Source: Larus michahellis (Eukaryota > Chordata > Aves > Charadriiformes > Laridae). From it: 64,000 nucleotides of DNA. The stretch is from contig NC_133897.1 of assembly GCF_964199755.1 (NCBI RefSeq), forward strand, positions 56,492,442 through 56,556,441, in the 5' to 3' direction. The position numbers and the translations under genes are program-made. Positions 50,012 through 62,540 of the stretch are shown here, piece after piece. Every line of letters starts with the position of its first letter. The stretch's first letter is position 1. The notes below the pieces were generated by a model. It searched no databases. It was not told where the DNA came from and was given only the letters and a program-made list of their open reading frames with translations.

Positions 50012-53000
50012 CTGAAAAACATGTCAAAATATTCTAAATATAACGGCAAGGAAGGAGAATGCAGACAGGAGAAGGAACATGTTCAGGCCATTATCAGTCT
50101 CCTTATAAGTATTCTTTCTGGCCTTACACAGAATCCAGAGGCTCAAAGAAAGTTTTTTGCTGAGAAGTGGTACATCCATAATCACTAATTCCATCAGGAA
50201 TAAACCTGCAGTGAACTTCCTAATACATCAGCCCGAGACAGGAAAACTCCAGACTGATTTATAAGAGGAAACTGAGTCCCTGCAACATGCCACCTACTCT
50301 GCTCTGCCCCTTAGCACCAGAAGAAATATTGCAAAGTTCTTGTCTGACGTAGGGGGCACAACTGCCACAGCAGTTTGTCCCCTTTGAGCTAGCACCACTG
50401 CAGAGGGGCAGGAGAGGGAGACAGACTAGGAGAGGGACCTCTATGTCCTTTGCATATACCAAGCATGGATGGTGAGCGGGGGCTGGTAGCATCTTTCTCT
50501 TGCCGGGAGGACAAAAGATCAGAAACCACAGTTCCCTATGAAGCAGGCCACCTCAACCAGCTGGAGAAAGGGGAAGCAGTGGACCCCAACCAGCTCTTGC
50601 AAGCACCCCTACTGGGGAAAACACTCCCACTAATGTTCCCACTCACCCTTGCTTTGATGCCTACAGAAGGGCCACAGCCCACCCTGTACCTCCATCTCCA
50701 TCCGCACCACAAGAAACCAGGGCTCCTACTTGTAGCACCTGCACCACAGCACCCACAGGTGCTATGCAAGGCAGAAGGCTTGCTCCCTCACAAAACTGGT
50801 CCCCAGGGGTTAGTGTTTGAACTTGAGAAGCTTGATAGGCACAGCAACATTACCTCTCGCCTCTGTTAATTTTTAGAAGGGGTGAGGCACCCTGTCAGTC
50901 ATGCTCTTCTACATCTAAGTCCTAAGGAGAAGGCATAATGTCTGTCCCCATCTTTTCATGTAGCACTCTCAGGAAAAGACTCAACTTAACTCAGAGACAA
51001 AGGCAGGGTGATAGCAACAGTCACTCAGCAAAACAGGGCAGCACTCCATAAGGGAGCTTTTAGTGTAGCTCAGGGGTGGAAGGGAAAAAAAAAAAAAGAA
51101 AAAATACTATATCTATACATAATGTTTGCATTGTATCTGCACATCCTTTTGTGACCACCTCATGTTGGTGACCACCTCCTTGTACATAGGAATCAGTGCA
51201 CAATGGCAGTGTGAGGTTCAAGGTTTAATCCCGGACCTTTGTGCAGGCACTAGCTTGAAACTTGGTCACCAGGGAATGCCAGATCTACAGCAGGAACAGC
51301 ATGTCTGCTACATATACCCTGTGTGGCAGTGTTTCAAGATGTCTTACAGCATACTTTCTGTTTTCAGCTGTCATCAGTCATGCTGCAGTGCCTGAAATAG
51401 TCTCATAACACATAAAGGAGATGATTTTGGACTTGTATGTAGGTACATGAGTAGAAAGTAAATAGTCCAGTGGCCTCACTAAAATTACAGAGAAAAATTC
51501 ATATGGACCTAGGAATCCCAGAAGTGTAAGGTATGTACCAAAAAGCAGTATTTGTCTTGAAAGAGACAGGTGTTGAGCATATTACATAGGGAAACTCAAA
51601 GCAGCTGAAAGAGTTAAATATGTTTGCATTTCATCTTTTACAAAGGAGGTGAAAGGTGATCAAGGAAATTAATTCCACACTTGTGGTAGAAGACACTTCC
51701 CTAAAAGTATTTGCTTGGCTTATGCTATTAAATATTCATTTATTTTTCAAATTGACATTAGAAGTGACTATAGGTATAATCACGAGCTTTACCTATGACT
51801 TGGTGTGTCCATTTAAAAAACATGTTTTTAGCATTTCTAGAAAGGGATTTTCGCTTAGGTTTGCTTGAACAATGTATTGAAATGTTTTCTGCTGGGCAAG
51901 AACATGTGCTATGGCCCATGTAAAGTATATAGGGTGTCTCAGTCGAGGTCAAGTGAATGGGTGTGCGCACAGATGACATACCACAACTTGGTGGTGGTTA
52001 ATATTTTTGCGGTGGTTTTCATAAATGTTTGCCCTGATCCAGAGCTCATTGGAGTCTCTGTGATCTTGATACTGACTCCAGTGGTTTGATCATGTCCTGA
52101 ACAAGCAGGATTAGCCTAAAATTCACTTTCATTTTTAAACACAAAATAACCTTTTCCATTGTGCTTAAATGTGTGTATTTAGGTATTTGAATTTACATAA
52201 TTTTTTCCAGGATAGGGGTAGTGCCACATTTTCATAACAAAACAGATAGTCCAAGACAAGTAGTAGCCTTCATATCTACATAAGATTGTAACATTGACTA
52301 AGATCATACATGAGGAACAGCAGTTTAAGCATTGTCAGAAAGCTCCTCGGATCAAGGTGTTATTCAGAACTGTTGTATCAAATTACTGCACTCAAGAGAA
52401 GAGTTAAGAGTGTTGAATAATTAAAAATGTTCTAATTATAGCATCTCAGGCATATTAGATAGACAAATGTTTAACTGGGTCAGTTCATGATAAAAAAAAA
52501 AAAGGCAACTGGCCAAGCTTTATCATCAGTATAAAAGATAATAGGAATTACAGTATGAATCCTGCATGCCCACCTGCTCTGGATTACTCTCTTGTGTGTT
52601 CAGCAAAAACTGCTGCTGAAAGAAACTTTGATGTTCACAGTTACAAAATAGGTTGTCCCCAGAGAAAATCTCTTACTCTCAAATAATTGGAGGTTATGTT
52701 ATCCCCTTTTAAAGGGTTAAAACTGGTATGCTTCTTTAGGGACCTTTTGAGAAATTCATTATTATTACTGCTTTGCTTATTTTTGTCATGGTTTTCTGCA
52801 TCTTGCGAAATTCCTGACTCTCTAATATGCTTCACAATGTATACCCTGTGAACATTGTAATTCATATGAAAATAACATTTTGTATTTTCATAGTTCTTCC
52901 ATTTCTGATGATTTTTCCATTTCATTGAATGGTACTTTGTTTTTCTGAGAAAGGATCAACGTATTTTACATTCATATTCTTGCATGAATTCATGTAAACT

Positions 53001-53989
53001 ATTTGTTTCAGTGAAGATACTCTAGACTTAATACAGAACAAGGGAAAACTCTGCTGTACTGTTGATACATTTTAATGATAGCACTTTGGAAAAGATTCTG
53101 TGAATTCCATATTCAGTGCAACATTGGTGTATTTTTTTGTTTCTGGTTTCTTTTCGGGGGCTAGGGGTTGCTTTTTTCTATTAATCTTGCATCCAGTCTT
53201 ACTGTTTTTTCATCTAAAGAACAAAAATCAAAAATAATCACCAGCAATATTTTCACTGGCCTGCTTCCAGCACTTTCTTGGAATTGCATCTTTCCAGAAG
53301 CCCTCAGCTGAACTGTTGATCAGAGAAAACAGGAGCTACGTAACAGCCCACAGTAAGTCTAAATACAGAATTGGGGCCTGGGGTGGTCAGTGAAAACCAG
53401 TGCTTCCAGTTAGAACTGCAGGATGTGTAAAAGGTGTCACTGATTATCTGAATTGATACCTGGTCAGGAGATCAGAAATAATATTGTGTTGTTTCACAAA
53501 GTGCCATGGGATTTTAGAGTGATCAGTAGCGGGCATGCAACTAGAAAGTGAATCACTGTTTAATGCAAATGAGGGGCATTCAAACAATTCCTTTATCTGT
53601 ACAATAAGATAGGATACTTTTCCATCTAAGGTAGGCTAAACCATGCTGCTTAGCTTTTATGAGCCATAGATTAGTCTGATATGGTCTATAGCTTATGGCT
53701 TTACAACCCATAAATACTGCAATGTTTTGTCATCTTTCTTTCACTCTCTGCATCATCTCCACAGTTATGGAGTGTAAATGTTTTGTTCCTGAGAGTAACA
53801 TCAGAATGTTGGTGTCTGCATTTCATTTCACTACAGCCATACAGACTGAACCAGTTTTACTTCACAACTTCCTGAATAGCACTTCTTGGCACTTAACACT
53901 GGCAGGCTTTGACTGTTTCCTACTCCTTCACTGAAAGTGATTAAGATCCTTCAAAGCCAAAGGCTGTATAGACAGACATCAAAAAAATA
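50012..53989. other. Non-coding stretch upstream of MED1L exons seen here
   Basis: The first coding exon of MED1L must lie at higher coordinates than 50,011 because the exon there starts after an acceptor (GTTTTTCAG) and in phase 1. I could not identify it in this interval. A GC-richer block at 50,260-50,880 has a 139-codon open frame on the + strand, but it shows no domain and is mirrored by open frames on the - strand. Otherwise AT-rich and featureless. Confidence 0.5.
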
Positions 53990-54531
53990 AAATCATAGAA
54001 CGTGTTGGGTTGGAAGGGACCTTTACAGGTCATCTAGTCCAACCCCCCTGCAGTAAGCAGGGACATCTTCAACCAGATCAGATTGCTCAGAGCCTCATCA
54101 AGCCTAGCCTTGAATGTCTCCAGGGATGGGGCCTCCACCACCTCTCTGGGCGACCTGTTCCAGTGTCTTACCACCCTCATTGTAAAGAACTTCTTCCTAA
54201 TGTCTCATCTAAACCTACCCTGCTCTAGTTTAAAACCATTGCCCCTCGTCCTATCGCTACATGCCCTTGCAAACAGCCCCTCCCCAGCTTTCTTATAGGG
54301 CCCCTTCAGGTACTGGAAGGCTGCTATAAGGTCTTTCCGGAGCCTCCTCTTCTCCAGGCTGAACAACCCCAACTCTTTCAGCCTATCTTCATAGGAGAGG
54401 TGCTCTAGCCCTTTGAGCATCTTCGTAGCCCTCCTCTGGACCTGCTCCAACAGGTCCATGTCCTTCTTGTGCTGAGGGCTCCAGAGCTGGACACAGTACT
54501 CCAGGTGGGGTCTCATGAGAGCAGAGACCCT
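53990..54531 (-). mobile_element. CR1 LINE fragment with intact ORF2 C-terminal stretch
   Basis: Starts AATCATAGAACG on the + strand and continues through the reverse-complement CR1 3' region. On the - strand, 54,516-54,205 encodes an uninterrupted ORF2 C-terminal stretch, beginning [20 protein letters not shown] and including [20 protein letters not shown] and [17 protein letters not shown]. It is less decayed than the copies at 9.8 and 23.7 kb, though still 5' truncated. Its 5' end runs into an inverted piece of itself. Confidence 0.95.
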
Positions 54532-54574
54532 ACCTGGAGTACTGTGTCCAGCTCTGGAGGGGCAATGGTTTTAA
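54481..54574. repeat. Perfect fold-back at the 5' end of the CR1 copy
   Basis: CCAGAGCTGGACACAGTACT (26-bp arm 54,481-54,506) is repeated as its exact reverse complement at 54,532-54,557, with a 25-bp spacer whose ends also pair (GGGTCTC with GAGACCC). Beyond the right arm, GAGGGGCAATGGTTTTAA at 54,557-54,574 is the reverse complement of 54,230-54,247 in the same CR1 copy. So a short CR1 segment was added in the opposite orientation with a jump of about 230 bases. Confidence 0.92.
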
Positions 54575-56928
54575 TGTTCGTAGAAAATGTAGAAATGCAT
54601 TGACACTAACATGGCATATCTTTTACTCGGAGCATAGTCAAGATATGGCTAACATTTGATTTCTGCTTGACGTTAGCATTATAATTCCCAAGTAGTTCCT
54701 GTCTAAGTCTTTGGCAAACCAAAGGTACTAGACACATGCAACCACGATTTAAATAACCTCATGAATGAACATGGGAGGTCTGGCTTCACACGTGCATATT
54801 TTCCCTTTGCAAGGTTTCATAGGACACCGTAACTAGTGTTCATAACTGAACATTTGTTGCTTATCCCACATCTCTCATCTTTCTAAGACTCTTCTGATTT
54901 AGATATAACTAAAATCAAGTGTTGCACCAACATTCATGTTCTTTACTGACATCAGTCAGCTGAAATCAATGGAACTCATCACTTAAGAGCTGCAACAGCT
55001 CTCCTTCAAGTTGGAGATAAAGTGAATTCAGCTCGCACATAACCTGCAGAATTGGTAATAACCATAATACGTTGAAGGTGATGTGAAGGTACACATCAAA
55101 AATGCTACTGTTGGAAGGGGAGGAAGAATGGGAGTTAAGAGTTAGTTGAGGAGCTGAAAATCATGATGAGCGTTGAGGAGGTAACTGAAGTAGAGAAGAA
55201 GTGAAACAGAGAAAGAGAATAATTGTGCTTAAAGGAGCTTTCTACCAGTATGTCTCAAAGCTAACTGCACAGGAGGCCAGCTTAATTATTTTGTTTTTCC
55301 AGATTGGGAAACAGAGAGATGGGGAGAGGAAACAACTTCTGAAGTGGGCCACAGCCACAGAACTAGAAAAAAAGCTGCAGTTTACCTGACTCCACCATAG
55401 CACATCCCCATCAGAAGTTAGAAGAAAACCTTCAAAGAAATAAAGAAAGAGATAGGTAAAGAGACTAGAGAAACACAAGAAGAAAAGTTGTAAAAAGTCA
55501 TGTAAAAACCATGAAGTAAGTATGAAACCATATGAAGTATGAAAAATGGGAGCAATAGAAAAGGAAGGATATGGAAAGCACAAAAGATATAAAAAGGAAA
55601 AGATGAGAGAAATAATTATATAGACAACTCTATTATAAAAATATTTTTTCTAATCTTATTTTTTGTGTTATTTTTATGACAGAAAAGTGAAATGACTTTA
55701 GGTCTACTTTGAGCTATTTTAAACTGATATTGCTTTGAAGATGATTGTTAGGCTTAAGTGTTCTGATTGAATATATATCAGGATATGGGTTATATAACAT
55801 GCAGACTAAAAAAAGAAACAGCATTCAGTGGCAAATACTGATTTCAGTAAAATAGTATGTGGGAAGGACATATTTTTCAGGAAAGACAATACCATAATGG
55901 AGCTCAATCCCAATAAATGCCAGTTAAAGATGTTACACCAGTGCTATGTAGACAGGTACTCTGTATAAACTGCATATTTTACATCATTCTATATTGGTTA
56001 AGCAATTTGATACTGCTTTTCTTATGTTTTAAAACCAAAACTAATTAAACTATGAAGATTTGTTATAAATACATGCAATAAACATTGTCTTATACATTTT
56101 AGTGCCTATATATTTTTAGACATTTGGCAATTCCTTAACTACGTTCCTAATAATATTTTTGTCTATTCTAGTATCTCATAAACCAACTCTGCTGTAACCC
56201 TCAAATCTCAGATTTCCAGATTCCTAGTCACCTACTATAATAATGTAAGTTCTCCTAGCTCTGTTGAATGACAAGATGAATGACTGCAAGCTCATCATTA
56301 CTCTTGGATTCATTGTTATTCAAGTCACTTCTCTGCACTTTCTCTATAGGCACAAAGCATTCGCAGATGGATTATCTTTTAAAAATGGTAAGTAAGCTAT
56401 GAGTGCTAAGCACCATGATTAGCTCAGATGGAGTACTGAGAATAATGTCGTTGGGGTAGCTAATAGAGCTAAGCAAATGCAAGTATCTCATTACCCAACA
56501 GTTTATTACCGTAATCTCACTATCTTGTTTTTAGGGAATATGTATGTGTTTGCAAGTGCAGGGGCACGCATGTGACAGGTTTGGAGGCAGTCACAGATGA
56601 TGGGAAGCTCCTCTGTCAGATGACAGATTAAGATGTCCTTGCATTGAGCAAAAGTAGTAGGAACAACTGCCCACACACCCTTTGTGTGTGTTGATTTGTA
56701 GCGTTCAGAATCTGGACTGGATTGCTTCATTTTGAGAATAGCTGATCTGTGCACATCACAAAAATATTCCCTGAGTTGTATGTGCTGCAAAAGCATAGAG
56801 AAAGAGAAACTATTCCTACCGTGTAGAGTTTAACCTCTAAATATGAAAGGCAGCTGAAAGTTGGGATGGGAAATGGACAGACAACGGACTGGCCAAGATC
56901 AGAGCAGATTAGTGACACTGTGAGAATA
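54575..56928. other. Non-coding, nothing recognised
   Basis: AT-rich with a purine-rich patch at about 55,080-55,620. Open frames are short and without domains. No splice-consistent exon of MED1L was recognised here. Confidence 0.55.
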
Positions 56929-57507
56929 TGTTGTGCTTTAACCCCAGCTGGCAACTAAGCACCATGCAGCTGCTCCCTCACTCCCACCTGGTGGGATGGG
57001 GGAGAGAATCAGGAAGGTAAAAGTGAGAAAATTCATGGGTTTAGATAAAGACAGTTTAATAGGTAAAGCAAAAGCCATGCATGCAGGCAAAGCAAAACAA
57101 GGAATTCATTCACTACTTCCCATTAGCAGGCAGGTGTTCAGCCATCTCCAGGAAAGCAGGGCTCCACCGCACGTAACGGTTACTTGGGAAGACAAAACGT
57201 CGTAATTCTGAACATCCACCCTGCTTCCTTCTTCTTCCTCCAGCTTTTATTGCTGAGCATGATGTCATATGATATAGAATATCCCTTTGGTCAGTTGGGA
57301 CCAGCTGTCCCGGCTGTGTCTCCTCCCAACTTGTGCACCCCCAGCCAACTTGCCGGTGGGGCAGCGTGAGAAGCGGAGAAGACCTTGAGTCTGTGTAAGC
57401 ACCGCTCTGCAATAACTAAAACATCCCTGTGTTATCAACACTGTTTTTAGCACAAATCCAAAACATAGCCCCATAAAATTAGCTCTATCCCAGCCAAAAC
57501 CAGCACA
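56929..57507 (-). mobile_element. Solo LTR of an avian endogenous retrovirus
   Basis: A 579-bp element with TGT...ACA ends. Read on the - strand it starts TGTGCTGGTTTTGGCTGGGA, contains CAACACTG-type and GATAACACAGGGATG stretches and ends in GGGGTTAAAGCACAACA, a sequence common as solo LTRs across bird genomes. AATAAA for polyadenylation is at 57,251-57,246 on the - strand. The flanks give a near-match 5-bp target duplication, GAATA versus GAGTA, as expected for an ERVL-type integration. No gag, pol or env sequence adjoins, so it is a recombined remnant with no coding capacity. Confidence 0.85.
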
Positions 57508-60500
57508 GAGTAGAATTAAGATTACCCCAATCCAGTAGGCTGTCCCCTAAAACTTGGAGTTGTACTGCCTAAAAGCAGGCACCAAAATAAGCTTTGTTAC
57601 ATCAGATTCTCCTCCTAATTTTTGGAGATAAACATGCACACTCCGAGGGAGAGTCAACCCCCCAATACCTGCACCACCTTCTCAAGGCAGTCATTGCTCT
57701 CTGTTGTGTAAAGTGGGAGCTATGTACCATGTCTGCATTTGGTAATGTCAGTTATATACCTCAAGCGTAGTGTCTCCCTAAAACCTGACTATCTTTTATA
57801 CAAAAGTACAGAGAGTTACAAACTTGGGAAGTATGAGTATGGTGATAATTAGCCAAGCAATAGTTTACCACATTCTTCACTCATTGTTACTTATGATTTC
57901 TCACAACTGGTACAAACTGGAGGCAGGTGAAAGCTTCTAGGTCTTTCCTTTTGTTAGGGGGGTGATTCTCCCCAGAATACATGGTGGATTTGAGCTGGGT
58001 GGTTTATTTCCTTGAGTCCTGCTACTTAGAAACTCCATTAAATCACAAATACATGATAAAATGTTGCCTAATAAATTCTAATATAGTTGTGCTGCCAGCA
58101 TAAAAGAGAAGAAATTAGCTGTAATGCCAGGAAATCCTACCTCCCTGTACTGATTTCAGTTCAGCAATACTTCACAACACAAAGACCTGCACACCCACAG
58201 ACCCAGCAGATGCCAGGCTAATCGATTCTGGGCTGAAATAGGAGGGTGCCCGCAAAAACCAGTAAGTGGTTTTGTTACATTTCTATTTTGTCCCTTAGAA
58301 AAATTACGTCTTGCTCACCCTGGAAGATTTATTGAGATCTTGAAGGAAGAATAGATGTTTTATGCGTAATAAGGAGGTTTTCCAAAGACTTTGGTTCATT
58401 CATTCGTGTCAACAGAAATATAAGATAAAATCACAGTGTTAAATTATGCATACTCTAGATTTATATTGTGTGCCATAAAGTGTGTGCTAAAGTAAAGGGA
58501 ACAAATATTTTTTGTTTCCTGGGAAAGGAAGTTGGTCATCAATGTTTTTCCCAAATATGTGGACATGTTTTGTCTGACACGTCTACTGTATCTTTAGCTT
58601 TTTAAAATAAATGAAATTCTTGTCAATATTAATTGATTTCTTAGTTGTATTATGGTACATAATGCAAATACTACAAGCACACAATTATAATTACATCTCT
58701 GCTTAATTACACTTTGCAGTTTTTCTCTGCCAGTATTTTATGTGCAGAGCTGTACTGGCACATATGCTAACACATAACAAAGGACAATCATCCTTTGGGC
58801 CACATTGCAAATGTGTCTATATAGTTTTAAGTGCCTGCTGTAGCATTTAAACACCAGAGAGCAGTGAGCAATTTAAACTTGCTGCTACCTTGGGCTGCCC
58901 AACCCCAAGTTCCTATGCAGACAATGGAGTGGAATAGTTGCAATACCTACGCTCCTCTGATCAGTTGCACTCTTACCCCGAGGAGCCAGAGTCACACCCT
59001 AAAACGTCACCTAGTAATTGAATAGGAAGTATTAATAGAATGTATTTTCATGGAAATATTTCTGTTACTTTTGGGTTAAAGAGCTCATTTTTTCCACTTG
59101 GTTTAGGCAAGGTGCCAGGGGACAATTCACAAACAGAGGATGAAGGGTATATTATAAACTGGGTTTTATTGCCTTATGATATGCAGCTTGGGCCACGGGA
59201 CAAAAATTCAAAGTAAAATGACTTTTGTTGCCTTAAACAAGATAGTTCTAAAGGGAGATCAAAAGGACAAAGGGCATGACCACTAACAAGCAGTATGGTG
59301 CAAAATGGACATTTCCGTAGAGTGAAACAGTTGGTATCAAGGTCCTGCCAACCACACTATATGTATTACGGGGGCGCGGGGGTTGATGTTATTTTGGACT
59401 AGCTCTAGCCTGGTCCTGGACAGAATGCCCATGAGCAGTGGAAGTGCCTGAGGCACACTGCTGCAGTGCATCTCAGTGTCCCATCCCACACAAATCCAGT
59501 TTGCCTGTTCCAAGACCACTCTACAATGCAAATCAAAGCAGAGTAAATCAGGACAATCAGAGCTTAGTTTCAGAGGTGCACTTCTGATCTGAACTGTAAC
59601 ACTAATGACCAAAACAATGTCTTTGATACTATTTAGGCATGTTGTAAACTGCTATTAAAATCAATACAAAGACTTGGTTGACTTCAGCAATGGAGCTTCC
59701 CTTCCACACAATGTGAAGGGAAGGAGTACGGTTACCGGTCAAGAAAAGATGAAGGAAACAAGAGAGGGAGAACAGGATTGACTGTATGTGCATGTTGTCA
59801 ACCACCACTGACACCTTTTCTGCAGCTAAATGATTTTTAAAAGTGTGTGATTTCAGGGCATGATTGAATGCAGGTGTTGAAAACAGGGAATAATCATTCT
59901 TGGCTTCTCTGTGCACTTGGGAAGTTGACAGTTCAATGCCTAGTCTGGCCCAAACCATGACGGAAGTATTGAATGGCTGCAGACCACAGTATTAATGGTA
60001 ACAATGACTCAGCCACTCTTCCAACAGAAGGGCTCTGGAATACATATTAAGATGTAATACACTATATAGATACTCAAAGTGCTACAGAAGTTGGTCCAGG
60101 ATTTCTTGAAAACCCCTGAATCAATATGTGTACAGGGTCATGCTAAGACTCTTCCAACGTTTTCATGGTCTCATGAAAAGTCTAATCATAGCTAGCATGC
60201 AATTTTTCCCTGTCATGAAATATCCAAGATGTTCTGTGTCTTATTTTGACTGTTCTGCTGACTCAGCATCACCAGCTTTCCCTCCCTGCCACCCCCATCC
60301 CATTTAACAGAATCCAACATTTCTTTCTGTAAATGAACGTATTTTGGTATTTTAATCAGAATGAACTGCATCTGGATTGCTCCTTTATTGCTGACAGTTT
60401 CTCAAACTCAGTAGAATACGCAAAAATTAGCTCATACTGAAACGTGAGGCCAACAAAACTAAATCCTAGAAGGAGATGGACTAAGCACTGGCTAAGCGTC

Positions 60501-61329
60501 CAAGATGTCAAAAATTGAAAAAAACTGAGCACAGAGAACAACAAAGATGATTTTAAAGTGCACCTGCTTTGCAAATAGAGCACAATGGCTGCATGATACG
60601 AACACTCAGGTCAAAGATTTCCAGCTGAGGTAATAAAAACTGGAATTTCCAAATTTAGAAACTACCTTAAAACACGTAATTGTGAGGAGGAGGGAAGGGA
60701 TCAAAACAATTCGTGTCGTCCCTGAATGGTTACAGCCTGATAAAACAAAAACACATACTAAGCAGTCGATTTCTATATTAAGTTACATCACTTAAATTAG
60801 GAGTTTAAATCATGCTGTGTTTACACAACGCTCACACTGAAGTAAATAATTTAACAGTGAGATACAGTTATAAAGGCATCATTGTTATTATTATTTGAAT
60901 TATTAACATGGAAACTCTCCTCTCACATCCCCATGTTTTGTCTGGCATCTATAAAACCCTTCGTGCATGGGTTGGTCCATGACTGTAAAAAAAAAAACCT
61001 AACAATCTCAATGCTTCATGTTCCCTTCTGACAGTGATAATTCTTCTTAAACTAAGTATATTAAATGTTTCCTCAGCTTGTACTTGCCCCTTGAGGAAGC
61101 TCATGTTCTGCTTTCACCACTAAAAATAATTGCGTTTATAAATCTAGCGACAGATGTTAGGAACTTATCTCCTTACCATGGCAGAACATGCCTCATCTAT
61201 TTGCCAGATCAGGGATTATCTGGGGGGGAAGGAGGAGCAGACATGAAGCTACGATGTTTCCCTCACTACCTGGCTTAAAAGATTCGTCCGAAATAAAGGC
61301 AGAGAAGCGGGCACTCCGCCACCATTAGG
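57508..61329. other. Non-coding stretch before the RALA CpG island
   Basis: AT-rich, with no supported exon. Open frames stay below 110 codons and have no domains. One motif-rich candidate element is noted at about 58,590-58,760. Confidence 0.55.
58590..58760. promoter_or_regulatory. Candidate element with POU octamer and homeodomain sites
   Basis: A perfect octamer ATGCAAAT (58,662-58,669) is surrounded by TTAATTG, AATTATAATTAC and CTTAATTAC homeodomain-type cores. The combination resembles a conserved developmental enhancer. Evidence is motif content only. Confidence 0.25.
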
Positions 61330-62540
61330 CTCCCGAGTTAACGGTGCCACCGGGATGAGCGGGACGCACCCCTTAACACCGGGCTGGGGGCCCACCTGGC
61401 GCTTGGGGAGGGTGGCCGCCGCCAGGAACAGGCCCCGAGCTGTTCTTGGAGCTTGGCTCCGCGGGGGGGGACAGCCAGCTTTCCGTCCCCGGACCGTTAC
61501 CGGCCGCCGCCACGGCCCAACGGCTCCACCAACGGCCACTGCCCCGGTCCCGCCCCGCCGCCCCTCCTGGGCGGGGCCGCGCGCTACCGCTACCGCCCCC
61601 GCGCACGGGCGCGCGCGCGCTCGGCCGGAAGCAGCTGCCTCCCGCCGGCCCCGCCTCCTTCCTGCGCGCGGGGGTGGCGCCAGGCGGTAGCAGGGCTCCC
61701 CCCGCCCGCCCCGCCCTCCCCCTCCGTCCCCTCCCCACTCGCTCCTCCGGCGGGCACCGGAGCTCGCCCCGCCGCCGCCGCCTCCTCCGCAGGTGAGTCG
61801 GGGGCAGCGCCGTGGAGGAGACGGGTCGGGGGGAGCCGCCTCGCCGCCGGGGCTGAGGAGGGGGAAGAGCGCAGGGACCCCCTCCCCGCCCGGGGCAGCG
61901 CTCCAGTGTGTGTGTGGGTTGGGGGGGGTGGGGGAGCTGGCTCCCCGCGGCCCAGCCGCCTGAGGGTCGGCGTTGTGGCTCGGCTTGCCGCCCCCGGCCG
62001 GCGGTTTGTGCTTGCCGGCCCCACCCCGGGAGAGGGTGGGGAGAGGCGGGCGCGGCCCGGAGCCTCCCGCGGGGGGCCCGGCGGCCGGCCGCTCCCTGAA
62101 GGTTACGGGCGTCCACCTTGGGGGGGCTCCCGCCCCAGGCCTGCCGCTGCCCGCCCGGGCGCTGAGGGAAGCGGGGAGGAGGCGGCGGATCCCCCGGGGG
62201 TGGGAGTGCGGCGGGGTCCGGCCGCCTCCTGTTGCCGCGGGAGGCAGGTGCGGCGTCCCCGCCGCCGCGTCCTCAGGGCGCGGGGTGACCGCGGCCACCG
62301 CCCGCACCTGCGGAGGGAGGGCGGAGCGCGGCGCGGCCGCGGCAGCGCCTTCACCCCCGAACAAAGGGGCCGCGCCTCAGGGCTGTCGGGGGAAGGAGCC
62401 GGAGCTTCTCATCCCCCGGGCCCGGCCGGGCTGGAGGGAGCGGCTGCCGCGGCGGCGGCTCCTGCCGTGTCAGCGGCCGGGTGCTGGAGCCTCTGTGTAT
62501 GTGTGTGTGTGCGCGTTGCAGTTCGGGGATGAGTAAGAGC
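61330..62540 (+). promoter_or_regulatory. CpG island promoter of RALA
   Basis: The strongest CpG island of the window, with a sharp edge near 61,330 and decay into AT-rich sequence after 62,540. It includes a GC box (GGGCGGGGC at 61,569-61,577), a (GC)n run at 61,610-61,620, an ETS-type CCGGAAGC at 61,625-61,632 and a consensus donor at 61,792. No TATA box is seen. RALA is the expected + strand neighbour of YAE1 and is known to have a non-coding first exon in a CpG island. The island may also fire leftwards, toward MED1L. Confidence 0.75.
61640..61792 (+). other. Probable non-coding exon 1 of RALA
   Basis: The exon end is well supported: CCTCCTCCGCAG|GTGAGTCGG, a near-perfect donor at 61,792/61,793. 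The start is uncertain and is placed just downstream of the ETS site. No RALA coding sequence is present; its first coding exon should lie beyond the window, after a long first intron as in other vertebrates. The identity rests on gene order and promoter type, not on protein sequence. Confidence 0.55.

Noticed and set aside
50450-50869. 139-codon + strand open frame
   Set aside because: No domain, Pro/Leu-rich composition and overlapping open frames on the other strand. It might be a decayed exon or repeat but nothing supports that.
61249-62532. Very long open frames (up to 371 codons) on both strands
   Set aside because: They lie in a CpG island where stop codons are rare, occur in several frames at once, and encode Pro/Gly/Arg/Ala-rich sequence without domains. 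The island is better explained as the RALA promoter.
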